Counted from the first letter of the stretch, positions 8,897-16,386 are shown. The stretch: DNA of 21,432 nucleotides from an uncultured Collinsella sp. (GCA_900552755.1 USAY01000022.1:1-21432), one strand, 5' to 3'. A program made the numbers and translations. Notes: generated from the sequence alone by a model not told the origin.

Positions 8897-9616
8897 CTAT
8901 CGCTTGGAGTTGACGCGGTAGTGGAAGATCTCGGGATGCGTGCGGGCATGCGTGACCTCGAACAAGATGCCGTCCGAGGTGTACGACTGGCTCTCCATGA
9001 CGGCAACGCAGTTGTATTTGCCAAGGTCAAGATAGCTGCAGTCCTCATCGTTGGCAAGCTCGACGCTCACCGTACGGCGACTCGCCATCACTTTGACGCC
9101 GCGTTTGTGCTCCAGATAGTCGTAAATTGACTTTGCAGCGATCTCGGGCGTCAGGCCTTTGGCGATCGACTCCAGAAAATAGCCGTGGTCCACCTGGCGA
9201 GCGCTACCGTTAAGGCTACGGACACGCACCACGCGAATCAACTCCTCGCCCACCTTAAAGCCCAGGTGACGAGAGAGTTGCTCGGTGCAGACCAGATGTT
9301 CAAAAGACTTAACGTCCGTCGATGCAACGGCATTGTTGCGCTTTGCAAACTCGCCAAACGACTCAACCTCTTCGAGTGCGCCCAACATGTCGGTTTCGCC
9401 CTTAAGCCAAATAACGCGCACGCCCTTGCCGTGTATGGGCTGCACAAACATCCCGTCGGCCAGCATACTCAAGGCGCGACGGACGGTATTGCGAGTGCAT
9501 CCGAACTCCGCGGTCAGCTCGGCTTCGGTTGGCAGCATCTCCTGAAACGCATAGGTCCCATTAATGATGCGCGAGCGTATTTCTCGGTAGATTCCTTCAT
9601 AAATCGCTTTTGGCAT
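8897..9616 (-). CDS. GntR-family repressor with UTRA domain, TreR-like
   Basis: This is a DNA-binding sugar-responsive repressor of 239 residues. The N-terminal winged helix (about 1-70) contains LPTEAELTAEFGCTRNTVRR and the wing HGKGVRV. The rest is a UTRA effector domain. Segments such as VESFGEFAKR and SIYDYLEHKRGVKV follow the pattern of the trehalose repressor TreR of Bacillus, whose effector is a sugar phosphate. It lies between the ABC operon and the divergent PTS gene, so it probably controls both. AGAGGTGAA precedes the start ATG. The effector could be trehalose-6-P, maltose-6'-P or a related ester; the sequence does not decide. Confidence 0.88.
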   Translation of the reverse strand: MPKAIYEGIYREIRSRIINGTYAFQEMLPTEAELTAEFGCTRNTVRRALSMLADGMFVQPIHGKGVRVIWLKGETDMLGALEEVESFGEFAKRNNAVASTDVKSFEHLVCTEQLSRHLGFKVGEELIRVVRVRSLNGSARQVDHGYFLESIAKGLTPEIAAKSIYDYLEHKRGVKVMASRRTVSVELANDEDCSYLDLGKYNCVAVMESQSYTSDGILFEVTHARTHPEIFHYRVNSKR

Positions 9617-9840
9617 TGTTTCACCTCTAATGAATATGTATGGCTAGGCACGATAGCATTTCTTTGGGTTGTTTAAACCGATTATCGGTAAAGCACGGAT
9701 TATTTACCGTCGACGGTTCCCCCGAAACCCAAATCGGACCGAATCAAAACCGTCAATGCGGCAAGCAGCCAGTCCTCTACAATGAGTTCATTGTTTAAAC
9801 GTTCTTGCTCGCACAGCATGTTGCATCCGAAAGGCATATT
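9617..9840. promoter_or_regulatory. Divergent control region between repressor and PTS genes
   Basis: TTGTTTAAAC occurs at 9669-9678 and 9791-9800. The second copy follows a good -10 box, TACAAT at 9778-9783, for the PTS gene. Between them lie ACCGATTATCGGT (9677-9689), CGGTAAA with TTTACCG (9686-9692 and 9703-9709) and the perfect 12-bp palindrome ACCGTCGACGGT (9706-9717). These are candidate operators for the adjacent repressor. Confidence 0.5.
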
Positions 9841-12291
9841 ATGCTGCAGAAAATCCAACGTTTTGGCGGAGCCATGTTCGCGCCCGCCATGCTGTTTTCT
9901 ATATCAGGCCTCATGGTCGGCATCTCCGCTCTCGCAACGACTGCGGACATCGTCGGCGATCTCGCCGTATACGGAACCCCTTGGTACGTTTTCTGGACCA
10001 TCATCCAGCGCGGCTCGTGGACGGTCTTTAAACGTCTCCCGCTCCTTTTTGCCGTAGCGCTGCCTATCGGTCTTGCCCAAAAGCAACCGGCACGCTGCTG
10101 CCTCGAGGCACTCGTGGCTTATTTTGCCTATTGCTTCTTTTTGAGCGAGATCATTAAGCTGAGCGGCGACAACCTTGGACTTAAGTACCCATCATCTTTG
10201 ACCCCCGCCAGCGGCATCACCGTCATCGACGGCATCAAGACGCTCGACACCGGCATTATCGGCCCGCTGGCGGTATCGGCAACCGTCGTCGCCATCCATG
10301 ATCGCTTCTACGATGCCAAGGTTCCCGATTGGCTCGGCACCTTCTCGGGTTCCTCACTGGTCTACCTCATCAGCTTTTTTGCCGTGTTTGCCCTTGCCGC
10401 CATCTCGGCCGCCATCGTACCCTTCGCATACGCTGTGACCGAAACGCTGCGCCACGCACTTGCAGGCGTCGGCCCCTTCGGCGTGGGCATCTTTGTGTTT
10501 TTGGAGCGAGCACTCGAGCCCATGGGGCTGCACCACCTGCTCTATATGCCCATCTATTACGACAATCTGGTCATTCACGACGGTATTTACGCCACGTGGA
10601 CCAACCTGCTCCCCATTCTCTCCCATAGCACGCGCCCTTTAAATGAACTTGCACCCTGGGCAGGTTTTACCGCCACCGGCTGGGGCAAGCTCTTTGGCCT
10701 TCCCGCCATCGCGGCAGCATTCTATTTCACCGCCAAACCCGAACGCCGCGCCGGCCTTAAGGTCATCCTTTTGCCCGCCATCGTCGCCTCGGTGGTCTGC
10801 GGCGTCACCGAACCGCTCGAGTTTCTCTTTATGTTCACCTATCCCGGACTCTTTTTGCTCTACGCCGTCCTATCCTCCTGCCTTGCCATGACCATGAACT
10901 TCTTTGGCATCGTCGGCATCTTCTCGGGCGGTCTCATGGAAATGACGGCCTTCAACTTCATCCCACTCATGCGAATGCATGCCGGCTCCTACCTTTTGGC
11001 GCTCGGCATCGGCCTTGCCTTTAGCCTCATCTTCTTTGTTAGTTTTCGAGCACTCATCTTGGTCTATGACCTTAAGACGCCGGGCCGCGAGAATCATGTC
11101 GCCAATCGCACGACAATCGATCGTTTAACGGGAAGCGACTTTGCCAATGAGCAATCTCCCAATGACGAAGTCAATAGTCGATCCGATCAAGATCACGTCC
11201 TCGCTGAGCGGGTAATTCAGCTCTTAGGTGGCGTTGGCAATATCGTGGGCGCAACCAACTGCGCCACGCGCCTGCGCGTCGAGGTCGCAGACCCTTCCAT
11301 CGTTGCAGATAACGCGTCGTTTGTCGCGGTGGGCGCCAAGGGCCTCATCATTACGGGCAAGACCGCCCAGGTGATCATCGGCATCTCCGTTCCCCGCGTT
11401 AAAGAGCATTTTGACCAGATCATGGGCCTCGAGCCGGGATTTGTGCCCACCACCTCGGCCTCCCCTGCCGCCAGCGCAGCCCATAAGCGCGGCGATATCT
11501 GCTTCTTCGATATCGACGGAACGCTCGCCTGGCAAGACCCCAGGCTCGCCCAAGACCTTCCCGAAGACGAGCGTGACCTGTCCCCTTATCCCAACGAGGC
11601 GGTCTCGCAGGCCATCCGCGATTTCGTTGCAAACGGCAACATGGCCTTTATCTGCACAGGACGCACCCTCAGCTGCATCCACCCCAAACTTCTTGAGCTG
11701 CCCTGGACCGGCATCGTCTGTCTTGCGGGCGGTTACGCCGAGATCAACGGACACGCAATTCGCGATCTGTCGATGACGCCCAGTATGCTGCAGCGTCTTG
11801 CCCCCTACCTTGAGCAATCGGGCGAGGTCATCCGCTTTGAGGGCCTCAACGGCGTCGTGCGCATGAGTGCCGATGCCCCCGATGCTCCCGGATACGCGCG
11901 CACCCTGGGCGACGCAGTCACGCAGCTGCAACATTACAGTGTCTACAAGATCTTGATGTCTACATCGCTCGCCAACCACATCGCTCAAGATAAGGCACTT
12001 GAGCCGCTGCTGTGCTTTAACGAGCTCGAACTCGAGGTAACCGAAATCTCGCCCCGCGAATGCACGAAGCGCGGGGGCATCCAGTCTGTACTCGACGCCC
12101 TCGATCCCCACCACGGAACCGTATACGGCATCGGCGACGCCAGCAATGACGTCTCGCTGATGAACGCCGTCGATGTCGGTATCGCCATGGGCAATGCGCC
12201 GAACTATCTCAAAAAGCGCGCCGACTACATCACCGACTCGGTCGACAAAGATGGCGTCGTCAAGGCGCTCGAGCACTTTAGGCTTATATAA
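9841..12291 (+). CDS. PTS alpha-glucoside-type EIIC-EIIB permease fused to a HAD-IIB (Cof-type) phosphatase
   Basis: The 816-residue protein has three parts. EIIC (about 1-420) starts MLQKIQRFGGAMFAPAMLF and contains GVTEPLEFLFMF, the pattern of the glucose/maltose (GlvC, MalX, AglA) PTS family; it transports the sugar. EIIB (about 455-525) carries the phosphorylated Cys474 in TNCATRLRV. After a short Ala/Ser/Pro linker a complete HAD-IIB domain follows (about 550-816): FFDIDGTL with Asp557 and Asp559, ICTGRT with Thr606, Lys743, and GDASNDVSLM with Asp766 and Asp770. All catalytic motifs look intact. There is no EIIA domain, so an EIIA-Glc from elsewhere must supply phosphate. I chose ATG 9841 because GAAAGG lies six bases upstream; an upstream in-frame TTG at 9805 has no such support. 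The HAD domain could remove the phosphate just put on the sugar. Confidence 0.9.
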   Translation: MLQKIQRFGGAMFAPAMLFSISGLMVGISALATTADIVGDLAVYGTPWYVFWTIIQRGSWTVFKRLPLLFAVALPIGLAQKQPARCCLEALVAYFAYCFFLSEIIKLSGDNLGLKYPSSLTPASGITVIDGIKTLDTGIIGPLAVSATVVAIHDRFYDAKVPDWLGTFSGSSLVYLISFFAVFALAAISAAIVPFAYAVTETLRHALAGVGPFGVGIFVFLERALEPMGLHHLLYMPIYYDNLVIHDGIYATWTNLLPILSHSTRPLNELAPWAGFTATGWGKLFGLPAIAAAFYFTAKPERRAGLKVILLPAIVASVVCGVTEPLEFLFMFTYPGLFLLYAVLSSCLAMTMNFFGIVGIFSGGLMEMTAFNFIPLMRMHAGSYLLALGIGLAFSLIFFVSFRALILVYDLKTPGRENHVANRTTIDRLTGSDFANEQSPNDEVNSRSDQDHVLAERVIQLLGGVGNIVGATNCATRLRVEVADPSIVADNASFVAVGAKGLIITGKTAQVIIGISVPRVKEHFDQIMGLEPGFVPTTSASPAASAAHKRGDICFFDIDGTLAWQDPRLAQDLPEDERDLSPYPNEAVSQAIRDFVANGNMAFICTGRTLSCIHPKLLELPWTGIVCLAGGYAEINGHAIRDLSMTPSMLQRLAPYLEQSGEVIRFEGLNGVVRMSADAPDAPGYARTLGDAVTQLQHYSVYKILMSTSLANHIAQDKALEPLLCFNELELEVTEISPRECTKRGGIQSVLDALDPHHGTVYGIGDASNDVSLMNAVDVGIAMGNAPNYLKKRADYITDSVDKDGVVKALEHFRLI

Positions 12292-12404
12292 GCAGCCGGC
12301 ACGCGCACGCGTCCCGTTTCTCCAAATCGCCAAAACAGACGCGCCGGCAACTCCAATGTGGCAATATGGTATCTGCACACCGCAACGATGTAACCCAAGA
12401 AAGA

Positions 12405-13430
12405 ATGCGAGAACCCGTGTCCAGTCCGTTTACCAGCTTTTTAGCCCAGCACTTTGACCAGATTAACGACTATCTGGCCACGTTCTTTGACGGACAGGCG
12501 ACCTCTGCCGATATCGAGCGCTACCTGTACGCGCCGCTCTCGGCTTTTACGGCCAACGCCGGCAAGCGCCACCGCCCGCTTATCTGTATGCTCGCCGCAA
12601 CCGCAGTGGGCGGTAGCTTTGAGAGCGCCCGCAGCGCCGCGGCAGCTATCGAGCATTTCCAGTCGGGCGCACTGATCCACGACGACATCGCCGACAACGG
12701 ACAGCTTCGTCGAGGCAAGCCCTGTATGCACCTTACCGAGGGCACGGGCCTTGCCATCAATTGTGGCGACCTGGCGCTCACCATGGTCACCAAGACGGTT
12801 CTCGACGACCCCACGCTGGAGTCCGACGTGAAGCTGCGTGTGCTCCACGAGCTTACCGAGATGATCGTCCGCACCATCGAGGGTCAAGCGCTCGACCTGG
12901 GTTGGGTCCGTGACGGGCGCTTTGATATCTCGGTTGATGACTACCTGGACATGGCGACGCACAAGACCGCGTTTTACAGCGGAGCCACGCCGCTTGCCGC
13001 CGGAGCCATTATCGGCGGCGGCAGCGATGAGCAAATCGAAGCGCTGCGCGCCTTTGGCCTGCATACGGGCCTTGCCTTTCAGATTCAGGACGACCTGCTC
13101 AACCTTGTCGGCACTAAGGAAGCCGCCAACAAGGACTTCCGCACCGACATCACCGAGGGCAAGCGCACGCTTGTCGCCGTACACGCCCTCTCTGATGAGC
13201 GCCACCACGACGAGGTCGAGGCGATTCTTTCCTCGGGCACCGATGATCCCGCGCAGCTCGCACGCGCCGTGGAGATCTTCCAGGAGACCGGCTCCATCGA
13301 TTACGCCCACACTTACGCGCTCGACCTGACCGCTAAGGCCAAAGCGGCCATCGAGAACGTTGAGCTTGATCCGCACGCACGCGAGCTGTTCCTCTCCATG
13401 GCAGATTTCTTTGTGGAGCGCCTTAACTAA
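12405..13430 (+). CDS. Polyprenyl diphosphate synthase (trans-isoprenyl diphosphate synthase)
   Basis: This enzyme condenses isopentenyl diphosphate onto an allylic primer to make a prenyl chain, for example for a quinone or another lipid. It has 341 residues from ATG 12405. The first Asp-rich motif is IHDDIAD (Asp93, 94, 97), followed by the substrate-binding RRGKP. The second motif is QIQDDLLN (Asp229, 230), with Asn in place of the last Asp, as some family members have. Small residues just before the first motif (SGALIH) argue for a medium or long product. The start is uncertain: ATG 12366 has no ribosome-binding site, ATG 12405 has AAGAAAG close by, and GTG 12417 is possible. No clear terminator separates it from the PTS gene 113 bases upstream. 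Confidence 0.88.
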   Translation: MREPVSSPFTSFLAQHFDQINDYLATFFDGQATSADIERYLYAPLSAFTANAGKRHRPLICMLAATAVGGSFESARSAAAAIEHFQSGALIHDDIADNGQLRRGKPCMHLTEGTGLAINCGDLALTMVTKTVLDDPTLESDVKLRVLHELTEMIVRTIEGQALDLGWVRDGRFDISVDDYLDMATHKTAFYSGATPLAAGAIIGGGSDEQIEALRAFGLHTGLAFQIQDDLLNLVGTKEAANKDFRTDITEGKRTLVAVHALSDERHHDEVEAILSSGTDDPAQLARAVEIFQETGSIDYAHTYALDLTAKAKAAIENVELDPHARELFLSMADFFVERLN

Positions 13431-13568
13431 CGGGGGTTATAAAACCTGTCAGCAGCGTATTTAGGCACAACTTGCTACACTGTTGAGTGCATGTTTATGC
13501 ATCCCTTTGCGTTGTCTATCCGACAGACGCTCAAATAGTACGAATGGTACGCCGAAAGGGGTTCGTTC

Positions 13569-14474
13569 ATGGAACCTATTACAACGGGCATGCAAGGAGC
13601 AGCCGTCGAGGACGTGCAGTCTCGTCTCCTGCAGCTCGGCTACACGATTGATGCCGCCGAAGTCACCGACAAGTACTTTGGAGCCACCACTGAGCAGGCC
13701 GTCAGCACCTTCAGGCTCGACAGCGGCCTTGCTGCCGGTCATGCCGTCGATATCCCCTGCTGGAGCGCCCTTGTAGACGCTTCGTATAAGCTGGGCGACC
13801 GCACTCTCTATCTGCGCATGCCCAATTTCCATGGCGCCGATGTGCAGGCCCTGCAGCGCGCTCTCAACGTTTTGGGCTTTGCCTGTGGCGAAGACGACGG
13901 CTACTTTGGTCCGCATACCGAGGCCGCCCTGCAGCAGTTCCAAGAAAATGTCGGCCTGTTTGCCGACGGCATGGCCTTCCAGGACACCTACGCCTACATC
14001 AACCGCCTGCACCATGTGTGGGAGGGCAAGCCCTCGGTCACCGAAGCCGAGTCCCGCATCGGTTTTGCTCGCGCCGCCAACGTGCTCGAGCGCTTCCAGA
14101 TTGCCGTCATCGGTGAGGACCCCATCGCGCGCAGCGTTGCATCGCGCATGTGGAACATCGCCACGGCGACGACCGATAGTAGCGGCATGATGCTTTGCGA
14201 TTCCGAGGTTCCGACCGACGTGGACCTGGTACTCGAAATTGCAAGCGATGAGCTGCCCGCAGATGCAGCGCCGCGCGCCACGATCGCCCTCGCCGAGTGC
14301 CATAACCTGGCCCAGCGCATCCGCACTGCCAATGTCGCCGCGCAGCAGAAGCCGGCACGCATTCGCATTGAGCTCACGGGCATGACGCGCTACAACGGCA
14401 CCTTCACGGCCAGCGACGCGCAGACACTCGCCGTACGCCTGCTCGATGGCGTTTGCGATGCCCTCGCAGATTAG
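13569..14474 (+). CDS. Cytoplasmic protein with two peptidoglycan-binding domains and a degenerate amidase-like C-terminus (CwlM-like)
   Basis: The 301 residues hold two PG_binding_1 repeats. The first is at about 5-65 (GAAVEDVQSRLLQLGY ... KYFGATTEQAVSTF) and the second at about 80-140 (GADVQALQRALNVLGF ... GYFGPHTEAALQQF). The C-terminal half (about 155-301) keeps the order of elements of an Amidase_3 domain: VDLVLEIASDE where active enzymes have a Ser-x-His strand, LAQRI, then IRIELTGMTRYNGTFT near the end. The zinc ligands are missing. There is no signal peptide. Actinobacterial CwlM has the same two-repeat plus amidase layout and is a regulator of peptidoglycan synthesis, not a hydrolase. 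AAAGGGG precedes the start. The domain repeats are certain; the CwlM parallel is inference. Confidence 0.8.
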   Translation: MEPITTGMQGAAVEDVQSRLLQLGYTIDAAEVTDKYFGATTEQAVSTFRLDSGLAAGHAVDIPCWSALVDASYKLGDRTLYLRMPNFHGADVQALQRALNVLGFACGEDDGYFGPHTEAALQQFQENVGLFADGMAFQDTYAYINRLHHVWEGKPSVTEAESRIGFARAANVLERFQIAVIGEDPIARSVASRMWNIATATTDSSGMMLCDSEVPTDVDLVLEIASDELPADAAPRATIALAECHNLAQRIRTANVAAQQKPARIRIELTGMTRYNGTFTASDAQTLAVRLLDGVCDALAD

Positions 14475-14512
14475 GTAAACTAAACGAGTTGCTTTTGGGC
14501 AACACCACACAT

Positions 14513-14587
14513 TGGGACGTAGTTCAACGGTAGAACTCCGGTTTTTGGTGCCGGCTGTTGGGGGTTCGAATCCCTCCGTCCCAGCCA
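14513..14587 (+). tRNA. tRNA-Gln (anticodon TTG)
   Basis: The acceptor stem TGGGACG (14513-14519) pairs with CGTCCCA (14577-14583). The D arm GTTC-GAAC, the anticodon stem CCGGT-GCCGG with loop TTTTGGT (anticodon TTG, reading CAA/CAG) and the T arm GGGGG-TTCGAAT-CCCTC are all intact. The discriminator G and the CCA end are encoded. Confidence 0.95.
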
Positions 14588-14596
14588 TTAAAATTG

Positions 14597-14634
14597 AGCG
14601 CCCTGAGCCCATAACGGCCCAGGGCGCTTTCTTG
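14597..14634 (+). terminator. Terminator downstream of tRNA-Gln
   Basis: AGCGCCCTG at 14597-14605 pairs with CAGGGCGCT at 14620-14628, with three further inner pairs. TTTCTT follows. It begins nine bases after the tRNA CCA end. Confidence 0.8.
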
Positions 14635-14636
14635 TG

Positions 14637-14785
14637 GGCAAGCAGAGGGATTCGAACCCGCAAGGGTGCGGAGCTGAGGAAACGCGAAGCGTTTTCCAGC
14701 GCAGCACGCAAGGAGCGAAGCGACGCAGCGGAGCGCGGCCGCCGACCAGGCGGACGCGGAATCCCTCCGTCCCATACCAGCAACG
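14637..14785. repeat. Structured GC-rich stretch with partial copies of the tRNA-Gln 3' end
   Basis: GAATCCCTCCGTCCCA at 14759-14774 repeats the tRNA 3' end (14568-14583) base for base in direct orientation. GAGGGATTCGAACCC at 14645-14659 is the exact reverse complement of the tRNA T arm (14562-14576). Between the two copies is a very GC-rich segment with a hairpin around 14679-14698 and several GCGAAGC/GCAGCG words. It is not a complete tRNA on either strand. It may be a scar of tRNA-directed integration or a small mobile or repeat element. Confidence 0.6.
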
Positions 14786-14814
14786 GGCTCCCCACATCTC
14801 GACTTACCAGCCAA

Positions 14815-14847
14815 ACCGGCACTTAGGGACGTTCCTAAAGCGCCGGT
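14815..14847 (-). terminator. Possible terminator of the DUF4143 ATPase gene
   Basis: The stem ACCGGCACTTAGG (14815-14827) pairs with CCTAAAGCGCCGGT (14834-14847), with one bulged base and one wobble. It is followed on the - strand by TTTGG only. It lies 43 bases beyond the ATPase stop. The tail is weak, so it could also be a dispersed palindromic repeat. Confidence 0.45.
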
Positions 14848-14889
14848 CATCAACATGGTGCCGTGCGGCCCCGGCGGGCCGGCGTAGCA

Positions 14890-16260
14890 TTACAGACCAA
14901 GCGACCATTTCCATGCGGGAATAACCTCGATGACGCCATGCTCCGTTTTGATCTGGGTCGCCTCGCGCAGCGTGATGATATTGGCATCCTTGATACCGGT
15001 TTTTACCATAGCAACCTCAAGGGAACCAACTTCACGCCTGCGCGTTTTCTCTGCCGTCATATCGACTGTCACCTGGTAAAGCGCGTATGGTTCCGATGCC
15101 AAAGCGTCGCCGACCAAGAAATCAACTTTTTCTCGTGCTTGCGTTGGAGCCGTAAATGAAGTCACCGTTTCCAACCGGCCGTTTGCCGTACGGCGCATGA
15201 GTTCAGCATAAATCGCAGTCTCCAAACGCTTTCCTATATCCTGCTGATTAGCACGCGATGTTGCATATGCCATCCCCTGGTCGACGGCATAGACCTTGTC
15301 TGTTGTCGTTGTCTTAGGAGCCAAAGAAGTTGAATACTCCGGAAGTAATCCAATGAGATGAGCCTGCTGGAATAAACGAACGAGTTCGTTTATTTTTTCC
15401 CATGACGCTCGATATCCGACAGACTTTAAGGCTTCCAACAAACTGTTAACCGAAAGGTCGCAACCCGTGTTTCGAAGGCAGAAGAGCCCTACTTGGTTGG
15501 CAAGAGCGATATCCGTGCGCCCGCTCCGCTCGAGAATGTCTCGTGCAACAACATCTCGCAAATAGGCTTGAAGCATCTGAATACGCGAACCGGCATCAAG
15601 CTCCTGAACCCCAGGAAAGCCACCCTCTATGAGATAACGGTCATATGCCGATTCCAGATCAGTTCGCCGCTGCGGAGAAACAGCTGGAGCCCCAGCACTA
15701 GTAGACATATCCGGCGTTTCAATGTGATGAAACGCACAATACTCGCGGAATGAAAGCGGATGCATAGCGTGCTCTTGCGAGCGACCGCGAAACTGCGTCG
15801 CTATTTCATCGGCAGATAGTTTTGAGGACGATCCGGTGATAACAAGCGTTACGCTCTCGTGCTCCGCCAAACGCTGACAAACGCCCTGCCAGCCATCGGT
15901 CTCCTGCACCTCATCCAGAAAGAGATAACAGCCTTTCGTTCGCGCTGAGGGAACCTGCCGCCAATACTCTTCCAAAATGTCGCTCATGAGCGTGTCCGGC
16001 GCCGGTCGAAGACGGTCATCAGCAAAATTGAAATAGAAGATACGCTCGGCATCGACACCGCGATCGATAAGGCGATGAATCCATTGAAACGCATAGAACG
16101 TTTTGCCGCAGCGCCTGATACCCGTGATGATATGGACAAGATTGAACGGCTTTGGCTCAGGAAGATCACTGATGGCATCGTCTCGATGCACGACGTGAGG
16201 AATCTCAAAGGAACGGGCCTCGGCAACAATCTCTGCAATACCCAACGCTGTAGGCGCCAT
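14890..16260 (-). CDS. AAA ATPase with C-terminal DUF4143 domain
   Basis: The 456 residues start with an AAA_14 ATPase core. Walker A is GIRRCGKT (47-54), Walker B YLFLDEVQE (112-120) and the sensor ITGSSS (141-146), followed by the FRGRS motif. The segment YLIEGGFPGVQEL leads into a DUF4143 domain with a nuclease-like fold, including KVDFLV and the YQVTVDM strand near the C-terminus. The family is widespread in gut bacteria and its function is not established; defence or toxin-like roles have been guessed. GAAAGGAG lies six bases before the start. Base composition is visibly less GC-rich than the neighbouring genes, and the gene sits beside a tRNA with partial tRNA copies, which suggests transfer. 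The promoter has two palindromic repeats. Confidence 0.85.
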   Translation of the reverse strand: MAPTALGIAEIVAEARSFEIPHVVHRDDAISDLPEPKPFNLVHIITGIRRCGKTFYAFQWIHRLIDRGVDAERIFYFNFADDRLRPAPDTLMSDILEEYWRQVPSARTKGCYLFLDEVQETDGWQGVCQRLAEHESVTLVITGSSSKLSADEIATQFRGRSQEHAMHPLSFREYCAFHHIETPDMSTSAGAPAVSPQRRTDLESAYDRYLIEGGFPGVQELDAGSRIQMLQAYLRDVVARDILERSGRTDIALANQVGLFCLRNTGCDLSVNSLLEALKSVGYRASWEKINELVRLFQQAHLIGLLPEYSTSLAPKTTTTDKVYAVDQGMAYATSRANQQDIGKRLETAIYAELMRRTANGRLETVTSFTAPTQAREKVDFLVGDALASEPYALYQVTVDMTAEKTRRREVGSLEVAMVKTGIKDANIITLREATQIKTEHGVIEVIPAWKWSLGL

Positions 16261-16290
16261 AATGCTCTCCTTTCAACATCTTGAGTATAT

Positions 16291-16349
16291 AACTTCTCGT
16301 CCTACAAGAGAAGTTTCAGCTACAACTTCTCGTCCTACACTAGAAGTTT
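16291..16349. promoter_or_regulatory. Two tandem palindromic repeats in the ATPase promoter region
   Basis: Two 26-bp units at 16291-16316 and 16324-16349 differ at only two positions and are spaced 33 bases apart. Each is an inverted repeat: AACTTCTC with GAGAAGTT in the first, AACTTCT with AGAAGTT in the second. They share the loop sequence GTCCTACA. They lie just upstream of the ATPase start and next to a possible -10 box, TATACT on the - strand. They look like binding sites for a dimeric regulator, or hairpins in the leader. Confidence 0.7.
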
Positions 16350-16386
16350 GAGGTAGATTTTCAGGCATGTCCCAAAAATCTACCTC
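16350..16386. repeat. Perfect 12-bp inverted repeat
   Basis: GAGGTAGATTTT at 16350-16361 pairs exactly with AAAATCTACCTC at 16375-16386 around a 13-nt loop. There is no T run outside the stem. It directly abuts the tandem palindromes of the ATPase promoter. It could be an intergenic repeat element or a weak terminator. Confidence 0.6.

Noticed and set aside
11224..12378. 384-codon - strand frame opposite the HAD domain
   Set aside because: It is an antisense shadow; the + strand holds intact HAD motifs in the same stretch.
14637..14785. Second complete tRNA gene on the - strand
   Set aside because: Only a T arm is recognisable; no matching acceptor 5' half, D arm or anticodon arm can be drawn.
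13461..14822. 453-codon - strand frame across the peptidoglycan-binding gene and tRNA-Gln
   Set aside because: It runs through a tRNA gene and a well-supported gene on the other strand.
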